Shown here piece after piece: positions 46,991 through 58,283 of a DNA stretch of 64,000 nucleotides; position 1 is the first letter of the stretch, and each line of letters opens with the position of its first letter. Under the pieces are notes generated by a model. That model saw only the letters and a list, made by a program, of their open reading frames with translations, was not told the DNA's origin and did no database searches. The position numbers and the translations under genes are program-made. Source of the stretch: Xestospongia muta (Eukaryota > Porifera > Demospongiae > Haplosclerida > Petrosiidae); NCBI GenBank assembly GCA_963693285.1, contig OY848925.1, positions 2,024,932 to 2,088,931 of the forward strand, written 5' to 3'.

Positions 46991-47740
46991 AATATTGAAA
47001 TAATTAATTTTTTGCTATTATTATTATTTAATCATTTGCTTTGATAAACTTAGTGTTTGTTGAGTTATAGAAATTAATAAGTCATGATCATGGTCAATTC
47101 AAAGTGCTTTCCATAAGAGTAATTGAATATATTCATTGTGATGTGTATTAATGGTTATTTTTGCGCGTTAGTATAATTATTGCTCTCAAGAGTCACATAA
47201 AATGATAGATTAAGATGATGTAAAAATAAACTAATTTGTATATATACATAGATACCATGTGATTCAAAACAATCTAAGGAATGCCTGTGTGTGCCAGGTA
47301 GATAAATATTATACAAACATTCATCAAATGAAAATTTGCAGATTGTTAATTTGTCAATTGCAATATAAGCTTTCTGCATACTTCACAAACTGTCAAATAC
47401 AGTACTGTAGTAACTGACTGGCATAATGGCTGTGACCCAATTACAAAACAATAACTTATTAACATTGTATTCATATTTTTAAAGTACAATTTATTACTAG
47501 GATCCATAGCCTTACAAAGGAGGAGTATTCAAAATCAATTGGAGCATTAGACCAAACCACAGTATTCAATGTAAAGATTTATAATAAAAGAATACCATGT
47601 CTTTGAATGATAATAATAAATTTATTTCAAACCAAAGATTAAATTTGTTTTATATACAGTAACTAATAACACAATTAGACTAAAGTCTAAGTGCAGCTGT
47701 TGCTTAACTATAGTTACTATCCTAACAACTACAACTATGG
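46991..47740. other. FReD 3' flank, no gene seen
   Basis: Contains the reverse-oriented 3'-flank module at 47,380-47,520. Minus-strand frame 47,155-47,379 lies in repeated sequence and is not supported. Confidence 0.55.
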
Positions 47741-47800
47741 TTATCATATTGTTAGTGGTAATGTTAGTAAATCCTGATACTACTTTAATTACTAATAATA
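47640..47800 (+). pseudogene. Type II FReD exon 1 scrap
   Basis: 5' flank plus the first codons (MVIILLVVMLVNPDTT-like), then unrelated sequence. Confidence 0.7.
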
Positions 47801-48569
47801 ATTTAGCATTTTACAATAAATTGTCTTATGAATATACCTCTGTATATCTGGTGATGTTATTAATATAATGTTTATTCAATTTAAGGTTGAAATCTAAATG
47901 CTATAATTTACATAAGCTAGATAAAGCTAGTTGCTTAAGAGCAAGGCTACATATTGCATCAAATTACACACTAACAGTACCAAATTAAGTATCTTTTATT
48001 GAAACAATTGCCTCATTAAAATGTTGACCAATATTATACCTATCATTATAGTCACTTTAGACAATTTTCTTGATACTTTGTTGTGCAGCTGCTCCTGTTG
48101 GTAATGTTGTACTCAGATATCTCATTGAACTAGTCTAATTTTTTTTAAATTAAAAAACAAAAGACACTCAATAGCAAAGCTAATATAAAGAGCATCATTA
48201 ACAATACTAGATTCGTAATGAGAATAAAATAAAATAGGAGGAAAACAATTTATGATAAGTGATGATATTAACAGATGGATGATTGAATAAATATAAACAA
48301 TATGTAAGCTATATATGTATTAGATCAAAGTCTTATTGTAGATAGCTAATATGCTGAGTGAAGACTAACATAACTTGAAGTGTGTGACTGTAGATGAATA
48401 GGTTGTCTATTGCAAAATACAAATACCCTGTCAAATATAACAGGATATGACTCACTTTACATGTGTCGGTAGGTGTGATCATGACACACCCAATGGTACA
48501 AGCATGGTTGATATAAATCAGTCACTCTTGGCCAACCCGTGATGAAGTATATGAATATATTGTTATCGG

Positions 48570-49215
48570 TGTCAAATGAAGTATTTTTCTCTTTGCTGTA
48601 TCTCCTGAAAGTGCTCGTGACGTAATCGACACTCTTAATATGTGTGCTGTTTGGAAACTTGCTACATATCATACACCATTGGACGAGGTTTGTGTATCTA
48701 TATTGTCAGACTTACCTACCACTAACACCACATTGAAGATCATACATTTTTTGTCTTCTCAACTTGCTAATGATATCAAGGTTTTTTGTCAAACTCTATC
48801 AGTAAATGAGTTGTACGATATCACTATCACAGACAAAGATTTAGCTCATTTTTCTAATGTGTTGACTACCAACAAAACATTGAAATAACTACATCTCATC
48901 AACTGTGACATCACCGATGATGGCATTCGTTACGTTGTTGAAGGATTAGCTAAAAATCATACACTTACTGTTTTGGAATTTGCAAATCACTTACATTAGT
49001 ACCAGCACCCGTTGAACTAATAACAACTAATGCATCATTGACGGAATTATGTCTTCACAACAAATCACGGAAAGATGATGACATCACTGAAATTTGTGTT
49101 GTACTAGCTAGCAATAATATTATACAGGAACTATGGCTATATGAACAGCACAGGGTGACTTGTGAAATATTTGATGGACTTGAATCTCTCAAGAACAAAC
49201 TCAGTTTTTGGTAGT
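48570..49215 (+). pseudogene. Ribonuclease-inhibitor-type LRR remnant (NLR-like)
   Basis: From about 48,605 the frame reads SARDVIDTLNMCAVWKL, with later repeats ITDKDLAHFSNVLTTNKTLK, LHLINCDITDDGIRYVV and ASLTELCLHNKS. The LxLxxCxITDxGxxxL periodicity is typical of the RI-like LRRs of NLR proteins and RanGAP-like proteins. A TAA at 48,886-48,888, a stop near 48,997 and a frameshift near 49,000 disable it. No NACHT or death-fold domain lies nearby, so the parent gene is unknown. Confidence 0.75.
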
Positions 49216-49319
49216 AGTAATTTGTTTTTTTGCATCAAATACTGTTAATAATAAAAGTAATAACATAACATTTTAGTTTTTTTCCTATTACTTGAGTAAT
49301 GAAAGGCACTAAAGTGCCA

Positions 49320-50144
49320 AACCTCGCTGTAGTTTCTAAGTTATTTATAAATTCTATGCCAGCTTAGGCCCAGCTATGATGTTGTTATTGCAAGAAAATT
49401 TATTAACATTCCAGAAGGTGTGGTTATAAAATGGTAATTTTTGTCATTCTGTATATGCTCATTAATTGTTGCTTGATTTCTAGCTTTGCCATGTTTGTGA
49501 AGCAGTAACTGAGTAAGTGATAGTATCATTCAATTGCCAAGCAAGATTAAGTGCTAATTTCGTGATGAAAAGTTTCTCTGAGTCTTTACATGACCCTTTA
49601 AAATGTATCAATATTTCATGTATAAAATTTATTGTAACTTGAAGATGAAACGTTCTTTGGAAACGTCCGTAGTACTAATATAAATCAATATATTATCTAT
49701 TAGTAGCAGTCTTTTCAGTGCTTGGAGACGTTTCCTGAATGCGTTACTTTGCTCCAAGTCCACAAAACATTTTTCAGAACTTTTCTAACGATTACTTCGA
49801 CCAACGGCCTTCTATCTTGCTGATCCGTATTCCTCTGAGATTGTTTACAACATACTAAAAAATCTCCACGTTAAGTTTTTTACTTTTCGAGAAACGGCAC
49901 TTGACCTCTGCAGCCTGAAAATTCTTTTGCGAGTTTTAAGCTTCTGTTTTCCTTGACGTTGTTCTTGACACTACTGTTGTAAAGTCCACATGTTTTTCTA
50001 TTCGTTGCTAAACGTTGGTAGCTGCTAATGCTTCGGTTGCCAAGTTATAGCAGTTCAAAAAAAACAGGCAGTGCAGACACACACACACACACACACACAA
50101 ACAGACTACAGTACCCTCGCTATGCGCCCACGCACAGCGAGGTT
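49320..50144. mobile_element. Non-autonomous terminal-inverted-repeat element, copy 1 (825 bp)
   Basis: Starts AACCTCGCTGT and ends ACAGCGAGGTT, exact 11-bp inverted ends. The right end also contains a 12-bp hairpin (CCTCGCTATGCG versus CGCACAGCGAGG, one mismatch) and is preceded by an (AC)n run (50,078-50,099). It is preceded by the small palindrome GGCACTAAAGTGCC, also present before copy 2, so the element may begin there. No transposase frame. Confidence 0.8.
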
Positions 50145-50455
50145 AAATATACAATGAAAGGCACTAAAGTGCCGAACCTCGCTGTAGTTTCTAAGTTATT
50201 TATAAATTCTATGCCAGCTTAGGCCCAGCTATGATGTTGTTATTGCAAGAAAATTTATTAACATTCCAGAAGGTGTGGTTATAAAATGGCAAGCTTTGTC
50301 ATTCTGTATATGCTCATTAATTGTTGCTTGATTTCTAGCTTTGCCATGTTTGTGAAGCAGTAACTGAATAAGTGATAGTATCATTCAATTCCCAAGCAAG
50401 ATTAAGTGCTACTTTCGTGATGAAAAGTTTCTCTGAGTCTTTACATGACCCTTTA

Positions 50456-51097
50456 AAATCTATCAATATTTCATATACAAAATTTATTGTAACTTGAAGA
50501 TGAAACCTTCTTTGGAAACGTCCCGTGGTACAAATATAAATTGATATATTATCTATTAGTAGCAGTCTTTTCAGTGCTTGGAGACGTTTCCTGAATGCGT
50601 TACTTCACTCCAAGTCCACAAAACATTTTTCAGAACTTTTCTAACGATTACTTCGACCAACGGCCTTCTGTCTTGCTGATCCGTATTCCTCTGAGATTGT
50701 TTACAACATACTAAAAAATCTCCACGTTAAGTTTTTTACTTTTCGAGAAACGGCACTTGACCTCTGCAGCCTGAAAAAATCTATCAATATTTCATATACA
50801 AAATTTATTGTAACTTGAAGATGAAACCTTCTTTGGAAACGTCCCGTGGTACAAATATAAATCGATATATTATCTATTAGTAGCAGTCTTTTCAGTGCTT
50901 GGAGACGTTTCCTGAATGCGTTACTTCGCTCCAAGTCTACAAAACATTTTTCAGAACTTTTCTAACGATTACTTCGACCAACGGCCTTCTGTCTTGCTGA
51001 TCCGTATTCCTCTGAGATTGTTTACAACATACTAAAAAATCTCCACGTTAAGTTTTTTACTTTTCGAGAAACGGCACTTGACCTCTGCAGCCTGAAA
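50456..51097. repeat. Tandem duplication of about 321 bp inside TIR element
   Basis: AATCTATCAATATTTCATAT begins both halves and GACCTCTGCAGCCTGAAAA ends both. A few point differences separate them. Confidence 0.9.
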
Positions 51098-51255
51098 ATT
51101 CTTTTGCGAGTTTTAAGCCTCTGTTTTCCTTGACGATGTTCTTGACACTACTGTTGTAAAGTCCACATGCTTTTCTATTCGTTGCTAAACGTTGGTAGCT
51201 GCTAATGCTTCGGTTGCCAAGTTATAGCAGTTCAAAAAAAACAACTCTGGTAACA

Positions 51256-51256
<1 letters not shown>

Positions 51257-51309
<53 letters not shown>
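51257..51309. repeat. (AC)n microsatellite
   Basis: About 26 AC units near the right end of TIR element copy 2. Copy 1 has about 11. Confidence 0.95.
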
Positions 51310-51314
<5 letters not shown>

Positions 51315-51354
51315 ACTACAGTACCCTCGCTATGCGCCCACGCACAGCGAGGTT

Positions 51355-52238
51355 AATAATTGATACTAAAACGCTAAAATATACTTTCCATTGGTTTAAT
51401 ACATGATGGCACTGTTTACTCTGTATATTCATGAATTGTAGTGATGGCAGAAAACAAACCAAAGTAGCAATTAATAGTAGTACAATAACTTTAATGTTTA
51501 AAATTAATGCAACAGAGAACATAAATCTTTCCAAAATAATTCTTGAAATGTAGAGATGTCCTGTAGAAACAAGAGATCAGTCCACAATAGGAATACTAGC
51601 TATTTTCCACTAAATGAGATAATAGTAAATGATGAGATAGAATGCATCACTATTAAAACAGATATTTTCATTAATGATGACAAAGGGGAAGTATCTGAAT
51701 GACTTTAAAAATAGAACTGACAAAGATCTTGACCACGTCTACCAGCTCCACCCCTTTATTGCAACATGTCCACAATACTTTGATATTTATATATAGTTTT
51801 AATGTAAGTTGAAAAATATCTTGACTACAAATATATTAACAAAATGGATTTTAAAATGAATATAAATCATGAATTTATTTCTGTAAAATTAAAACGTTTG
51901 TACAATATCATATACAGTCAATTTTATAGTTATATATATATATATATATATTGTTTAATAATAAAGTTTTTCTTGTTTCAGAAAAAGTCAGCTCACATTG
52001 CATGAATACTTCTTTCAGTGTTTAGAAGAAATTACGTCTATTGCAATCACTTATACATTTGTTGCAGGCTAAAAATGAACATAAAAGAGAGAGATAAAAA
52101 TGTAATAAAGTGTGCTAAATCTTATAAAGCTACACATGAAAGTATTCATGAATATAGTATATCAATGAATATAACTATTTCTTATATGTGTGTGTGCACA
52201 AGTAAGTAAGTTTATTCAAATTAATATTATAACTATTG
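51355..52238. other. Spacer, no gene supported
   Basis: A TA run of about 22 bp lies at 51,930-51,951. Near 51,980-52,005 a TTTCAG acceptor-like site precedes AAAAGTCAGCTCACATTGCA, loosely similar to part of the gene at 53,334. It may be a scrap of a paralog. Frames 51,316-51,534 and 52,018-52,209 are not supported. Confidence 0.45.
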
Positions 52239-52429
52239 CTAAATTAAATTACCACTCTTAGTGCCATAAGCACAATCAGGGCAACATTCTTTACCACACT
52301 ATAAAAAATAGATCAAAGGTTGTTCATAAAAATTATATGACTTACATCAATATTGGCATAACCATTAACCACAGCAAGACAGCTGAGATATATAACAAAC
52401 ACAATGTAGAAAAGCAGTGAATACTTCAT
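52239..52429 (-). CDS. Small secreted cysteine-rich peptide, 2 exons, 47 aa
   Basis: Exon 1 is 52,346-52,429 (84 nt) and exon 2 is 52,239-52,298 (60 nt with stop), on the minus strand. The 47-nt intron has GTAAGT at its start and TTTTTTATAG at its end, in phase 0. Exon 1 starts MKYSLLFYIVFVIYL and is a signal peptide with a likely cut after VVNG. The mature part is only about 24 residues. It contains CGKECCPDC, that is C-x3-CC-x2-C, giving four cysteines that could form two disulfides. I do not recognise a family. Metazoan peptides of this build include hormones, antimicrobial peptides and others, and no function is assigned. Too short for standard open-frame cut-offs, so easily missed. Confidence 0.55.
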
Positions 52430-52684
52430 CTTTTTTAAATGCTCTAAACAATAGGTTAAATCACTATATATTGACTACTCACTGAGATATGAATTTATTG
52501 ACAATTTGTTGGCTTTATACATTATTGCACAATAGGATATCCTCTTTAAATAACTATTTATTTATATATATTTAAATGCTGTTTTTGAACACTTTCCTCC
52601 CTTCTGTTTTAATATTAAATAAATTAAGAAATGCTTTATACTGTACGTGACCATATTATAGTTTTCAATTTAAGTAAAAAGAAA

Positions 52685-53000
52685 ATGTAGTGTCAATGAA
52701 GGAAGGTAATGTAGACACTTTATGTCAGTGTTTTCACATTAAATATGAACACTGAAAATACAGAATAAATTAGTTGAGTAAATACACACATCACACTTGA
52801 AGAGAGCATCTATTGTACATGTAACTATATATACATCAATTACATAATAAGGTTATAATATGAATGAAGTGTCAATGAAGGAAGATAATGTATACACTGT
52901 TTCAGTAGTGTTTGAACATCAAATTAAACATGAATTAGTGAAGGAAAGGCATATGTACATCACAATAGGAAAATAGTATCTATTGAAGCACTCATACAGT
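52685..53000. repeat. Diverged tandem repeat, about 180-bp unit
   Basis: AGTGTCAATGAAGGAAGGTAA at 52,690 recurs at 52,868 as AGTGTCAATGAAGGAAGATAA. The following 120 bp correspond in order (ACACTT/ACACTG, AACACTG/GAACATC, CATCACACTTG/CATCACAATAG, ATCTATTG). Confidence 0.7.
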
Positions 53001-53333
53001 AATGTCACAGAAAGATTATTTTAATATTATAAGCATGTTAATGATTGCTAAAAACATGGTTACTATTATGACAATTATAGTTAATATATGTAGGAACTTC
53101 TATACTGCCATTTGTACTGTGTTCTTGTTTAAGATTGTTTGCCACATTTTATAAATTTTTAATAAAATATGTTTATTAATAATCTTATTATATCATCTAT
53201 AATATATGGTGCTGGTTTATTTGAGTGATTATTAACAAGTAAAGATTCTTACAAGCAAGCAGTGATTACAGGCTATAGATGAAAGTAAAAAGATAGTATA
53301 AATATAAAAAAGAGTGATAAACAATAAGTAAAT

Positions 53334-54005
53334 GTGATGCTTACTACTTATCAGTATTTTCTGATCATGTTGTTATGTGAGTTAATGTGCTTTTTAATTC
53401 TTTATGGATATGTGCAGGTATATCAGCAACAGCAGACTTTTGAAATAAATGATGGATCACCTAAGATAGAACTGGCTGCCAAAGTTTTCCATATGTTTTT
53501 TATTGAGGTCCTGAAAAAGTATCTTACATTGCATGAAATGTGTAAACACATCAATGATATAAATGTTTAAAAGTGCAATTCAAGCATTAGTGATTTGTGA
53601 TGATTTTTTCTAGTTGGTCAAATATCAGTCTCTGCTACATCTCTACTACCTCTTCTTGAAAAAGCTAATGTTAAGAGGTACATGATGTATGAAGGAGGTG
53701 AAATAATTCAACTGGGAGAACCATGCCCTAACACAAGTAACCATCATAGTGAACTTGCTGAGAAAGTAAACTATCCCTACAGTGAGTGTTAATACTAAAT
53801 TTATATATTTAACTATTTTGTGCTGTCATTATAAACCATACTTGCTGTCTCTTATTCAATCAAGTCTCTTTGGATATTCTCAGTATATGAGTGCTCAATT
53901 GAATTTGGACTTTCTTTCCTTTATTTACTTTAATATTGAGTTTTCTTTGCAGTCAAATTCTGCCCAAGTTATAGCTATGAGATCTATGGAAACTTTTGTT
54001 CATAG
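53334..54005 (+). CDS. Hypothetical secreted or membrane-anchored protein, 3 exons, about 142 aa
   Basis: Proposed exons: 53,334-53,541 (donor GTAAAC), 53,614-53,781 (acceptor TTTTTTCTAG, donor GTGAGT) and 53,953-54,005 (acceptor CTTTGCAG). Lengths 208 + 168 + 53 nt keep one frame to a TAG. The N-terminus (MMLTTYQYFLIMLLCELMC) is strongly hydrophobic, a signal peptide or anchor. The middle reads SPKIELAAKVFHMFFIEVLKK, then VSATSLLPLLEKANVKRYMMYE. The tail has three cysteines (EPCPN, KFCPSYSYEIYGNFC). I do not recognise a domain. Donor choice for exon 1 is the weak point. GTATCT, 23 bp earlier, is an alternative but puts exon 2 in a frame with an early stop. Confidence 0.45.
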
Positions 54006-54966
54006 TATTAAAGCTCAGAACCTTTTCAAAAGCATAAAGCAAAAGGAGATAAGATATATACCCATTATGATCTTCCTCATTAAACATTTATATGTAGATT
54101 CATCAGTATAACGACTCTAGTAGATACATGACTGTAATGACTCCTAAGCTTTTTGATAAATATTGACTTTTAATTGGTTGTTCCATGGAATGACATGCAT
54201 CTTTTTAACCCAGTTACATAGTCTATACAATGTTAGTCTTGTCCTTAGACACCCTTTCTCACGCACATTAAAGGCTGGGCATTTGGAGACAAGAGTAATA
54301 CAATCTAGTCTCATCTCCAGAATACTATGCCCTTCGAGCAAAAGGGGGCAAGACTATAATTGGCTGCTGTTACTTTATAGATTTGCAGTATATTTACTTT
54401 TTCTTTGAGAGTGTAAGGTAACTAATCACTTGTCTCTTATGATTTTATGATTTAACACTGAATTTTGCAACTCTTAATTGGCATGCCCTAGCCTTGGTAT
54501 ATAGCGATATTGCTTTGGAATAAAAGGCTCTGTTTAATAACAACTTGTGGAGTTGCACAACATATTACAGTACAATTAGATTTTTCTACAGTAACAATCA
54601 GACTACATCATCAATAAAAAAACTCAATGCTAGTGTATATTTAGCCAAGACTGGTTAATTATAATCTTATCTGATGCTTGCATGTCTGTTTTTCCAAAAA
54701 AGGAATTTAAAACATTTCATTGCAAGGTGATTATATTGTTAACATTCCAAATTAACTCTACAAACTTACTCCCACTAGTCTATTCTACAGTATGTATAAT
54801 ATACTGAATGTTATTCACACTGTTGTTGCAATAACAGCTATTACATTATATAGAGTATATAGATTTCTTTTGAAGTGTGTGACTTATATAATGTCTTTTG
54901 TCAACTTTAAGTAAATAATTATTTACTGAACAACAACAAGCATATCATTATAGCTATCTATTGTAT
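54006..54966. other. Spacer with a small imperfect palindrome
   Basis: GGGCATTTGGAGAC at 54,277-54,290 pairs loosely with GTCTCATCTCC and ATGCCC at 54,308-54,332. Frames 54,144-54,341 and 54,163-54,408 overlap it on opposite strands and are not supported. Confidence 0.45.
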
Positions 54967-55375
54967 AAACATGATAACCATAGTCATAATAATATGTTAG
55001 TCACTATAGTTGAACAATGGCTACATTTAGACTGCAAACTGCTTTTTGTCTAATCTGACTCATTAGCTAATACTATATATATATGATAATTAATTTTATA
55101 TATTATATATCACTAGTCTACTTTACAGTTATGTATACAAGATATGCTATGTTATTTATGTGACACTAGCAGTTATTGATATTTCAACTCAAACTTCATT
55201 AACAAATGTTGTAGAATTGAGGAAATATATACTTATATGGGTGCCTACTAGCTACTAATTACTACTCTCCAATATTTTATTCATTGTTTAATAGCATAGT
55301 TCATAATAGGTATATTAATAAGGTAACACATGGAGTCTCTACCTCAACCTAGTATAGACTGTTTGATGATTAATT
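54967..55375. repeat. Direct repeat of type II 5' flank, left copy
   Basis: Begins within the first codons of a minus-strand type II exon 1 (CATAACCATAGTCATAATA) and runs parallel to 56,499-56,890. The pair brackets the gene at 55,558-56,511. Confidence 0.8.
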
Positions 55376-55557
55376 TGTTATTATTGGATTAATTTTTAAA
55401 CTGGAATGTTAGCAGATATGTTATAGATGCAGAAACATGATAGATTATATTTTTTTTTAAAATTCAACTATTATAAAACTATTTTTTATGAAATGCTAAA
55501 AAAGGGACAAATAATAATGTTTTTAAGTAACATGTATTACTGAGGACATTTTTGTTA

Positions 55558-56511
55558 TTAGATACGACGTAATTTCATTTCTGCAAATGGTAGAGAATAG
55601 CCTTGCCAAGAACCCCAATGAATGCCTCTGGTACCATCAACACCATATAGACCATTTAAGTTAGAGATATGGCAACTGTTATACCACCATGCAGCAAATG
55701 ATTTAGCACAACTACCATCACTCCATTGATCATTGTCATTGTCTTTAGTACTAAATTCCATGAGGTTATGATAAGCAAGAGAGTCTCCTGCAGTACCACT
55801 ATATCCAGATACATGGAGTCTATAATTAGTGGTAGAACTACCTATATAAAAGGTAGAGTAACTGGCATATCGACTGATACCATTTTTATCTATCATATCA
55901 ACTCGTAGTTTTGTAGATACACTCCCATTAGCTAAACGATTAATGTTGTCAAGTCCTAGCCAATACTCTCCAGAAGTGTTACCAAAACCTTCAACATAAT
56001 CAACCCAGTTGAGATAGAAGTCAACAGAGCCATCCATTCTTCTTTGAAAGACTGTCCATCCACCACCATCAGTCTCCATGTCACAATAGGCCTATAGATG
56101 CATGTAGTAAGATATAGAAATAAATGTATTATGCTGACTTCAAATGAAGTTCCTCCATCAGGATTGATGAGATATACACCACTGGTAGTATAACCAGCCT
56201 CATACCAGGTCTTACAGTCTGGTAAAACTACAATAGCTATACCATATAATGAAATACATATCACATTAGTTGAGGTTACCTGGACATGACTTAAGTCGTG
56301 TTGGTGGACAGAAAAATATGTTTTTCCTTCCCTTATGTTCCAAGTGTAATGTCTTTCCATAGTTACCAATTTGACAGCAGTTTTGTTCATATAGAGATAG
56401 TCCACGTAGTCCCATGTTACAGTCAGCCATACAGTGAGAGGATCCCTGTCCTACATTAGTAATATCAGGAGTTAGTAACACTACCACTAACAATATGATA
56501 ACCATAGTCAT
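55558..56511 (-). CDS. Secreted fibrinogen-related protein, type II (intact, 3 exons, 284 aa)
   Basis: Model: 56,280-56,511, 56,139-56,227, 55,558-56,091 on the minus strand (232 + 89 + 534 nt), with GT/AG ends and in phase. Exon 1: signal MTMVIILLVVVLLTPDI, then CMADCNMG, QNCCQIGNYG, FFCPPTRLKSCP. Exon 2: PDCKTWYEAGYTTSGVYL, INPDGG. Exon 3: [45 protein letters not shown], ending EMKLRRI. It has the shortest fibrinogen exon among the intact genes, since the stretch around GIHWGSWQGYSL is two to four residues shorter than in relatives. The exon 1 donor is followed by an intron of only 52 nt. Likely a soluble lectin. A second frame at 55,956-56,405 is exon 2 read through introns. Confidence 0.87.
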
Positions 56512-56890
56512 AATATGTTAGGATAGTCACTATACTTAAACAATGGCTATATTTAGACTGCAAACTGCCTTTTGTCTAACTTGACTTATTAGCTAATAGT
56601 ATATATGATAATTAACTACATATATTATATATCACTAGTCTACTTTACAGATATGTATATATGGTATACTATGTTATTTATATGACACTAGCAGCTATTG
56701 ATATTGCAACTCAAGCTTCATTAACCAATGTTGTAGAATTGAGGAAATATATACTTACATGTGTACCTACTAGGTACTAATTACTAATCTCTAATATTTA
56801 ATTCTATGTTTAATAGCATAGTTCATAATAGGTATATTAATAAGGTAACACATGAAGCCTCTACCTCAACCAAGAATAGAATGTTTGACA
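56499..56890. repeat. Direct repeat of type II 5' flank, right copy
   Basis: Parallel to 54,967-55,375 (AGACTGCAAACTGC, TATTATATATCACTAGTCTA, TAATAGCATAGTTCATAATA). Confidence 0.8.
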
Positions 56891-57075
56891 ATTAATTTCT
56901 TGTTATTGGATTGAACATAGTATAACTTGTATAACAATATATTGGTTAAATCGACCAATCAATTTTTACAGTGATACAAGTAAATAAAATATTAAAATTG
57001 CTACGACTAACAATAAGATAGTCATTAAAACATGATATGCAGCAAAACAAACTTAATACTACTTGTGCTAATTTT

Positions 57076-57430
57076 ATACTGAGACAAAATGGAAGTAAGT
57101 AATATGTATATGTACTTGACGTATTAGCGTTAAATCACATGCTATACAACTAATAGAATGAAAGGTGGTAGTCATTACTATAGCAAAATGATAGACCTAA
57201 ATAAAGTAAAATTAATTGCTGAGCATGGATGCAAGGTAATTAATTGAAAGTTGCAATCACTGTTACATTGTTACACTGGGAAACTATCTATCTATTTATG
57301 TTACCCTTAGGAATGCTTCTCATATCTAGAGTTTGCAGCTACAAAGAATGTTTCATGAGTATGTCTGCTCAATGGTCATGACTGACTACCTAGAAAGCCA
57401 AGGATCTGATTAGCATGGATCTGATTACTG
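57076..57430 (+). pseudogene. SMC6 exon 2 tail and intron relic
   Basis: Only the last codons of exon 2 (FILRQNG-like, ACAAAATGGAAGTAAGTAA) and about 320 bp of following sequence, as at 15,918-16,290. Confidence 0.7.
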
Positions 57431-57584
57431 AAAGAACTTGTGTATGCTAATAGTTACTTACTTACAAGAGGACATACTGACTTAATATTTATTGCTGGTA
57501 GTGATCTTGGCTTATTATTAAGTATACACTTGAGCTTTGTACAGCATATGAATCTTATTGCTTTATAATTACAAAGATATGGTA

Positions 57585-57840
57585 GAGTTTATAGACAGCC
57601 TTTCCAAGAGCACCACATAATGTTTTTCATTGTGTCAATAACATAGGTACCACTTATGTTAGAGTAATAACAGTTATAATACCACTATGCACCAGTAAAC
57701 TCAATCCACAATTATCACTGCTAACCCAATTACCAACATCATTGTCATTGTCTTTTGTAGTAAATTTCATGAGGTTATGATATGCAAGAGAGTCTCCAGA
57801 AGTACCACTATATCTAGATACATGGAGAGTACTACTACAG
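57585..57840 (-). pseudogene. FReD exon 3 C-terminal relic
   Basis: Decayed C-terminal half of the fibrinogen exon (cysteine region near 57,690, DNDND near 57,742, SGYSG-like near 57,800). No METDGGGW part and no upstream exons. Confidence 0.75.
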
Positions 57841-58283
57841 TACTAGTGCTTAAGAATAAATGACTAATTGTTCATTCAGTTTCATCAAAAGCAGGTCCTG
57901 AGTACAATTAGTAATATGTCTAAAACTTAAATTAGTGTAATTTGATTTATTATGTATTGTATGATTAAAGCTGAATATCACAAATTACATGAATACCTCT
58001 TAATGTAATATAGTCTTGGAATCAGATACTATGTCAGCTAGAGAAATAGCTGGTCTATAACTAATATTATCAATATAATCTAAGTCCTATTGATGTCAAC
58101 ATCGTTTCTTTGTACCTAAAAGTGCTATAATATGTACATATAGGTGTAAAGTGTAGATATCCAGCCCCTCCCATATTTCCTCTTTCTTCGCCCACTAAAT
58201 TTAATTATTAACGGAAGTCAACTTCAGACCTCCAGTGCGCATGCTCAAGACCTCGTGGCTTTTGAAATTTTGAGAAAGAGGCA

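Larger units (their letters stand above)
50175..51354. mobile_element. Non-autonomous terminal-inverted-repeat element, copy 2 (1180 bp)
   Basis: Same ends and content as copy 1, only 30 bp downstream in the same orientation. It contains a tandem internal duplication of about 321 bp (50,456-50,776 and 50,777-51,097) not present in copy 1. It also has a much longer (AC)n run (51,257-51,309). The sequence is GC-richer than its surroundings. Open frame 50,701-50,934 is an artefact across the duplication. Confidence 0.8.

Noticed and set aside
50028..50222. Open frame spanning the AC run and the end of the first TIR element
   Set aside because: It crosses a microsatellite and the element boundary, and the product is low complexity.
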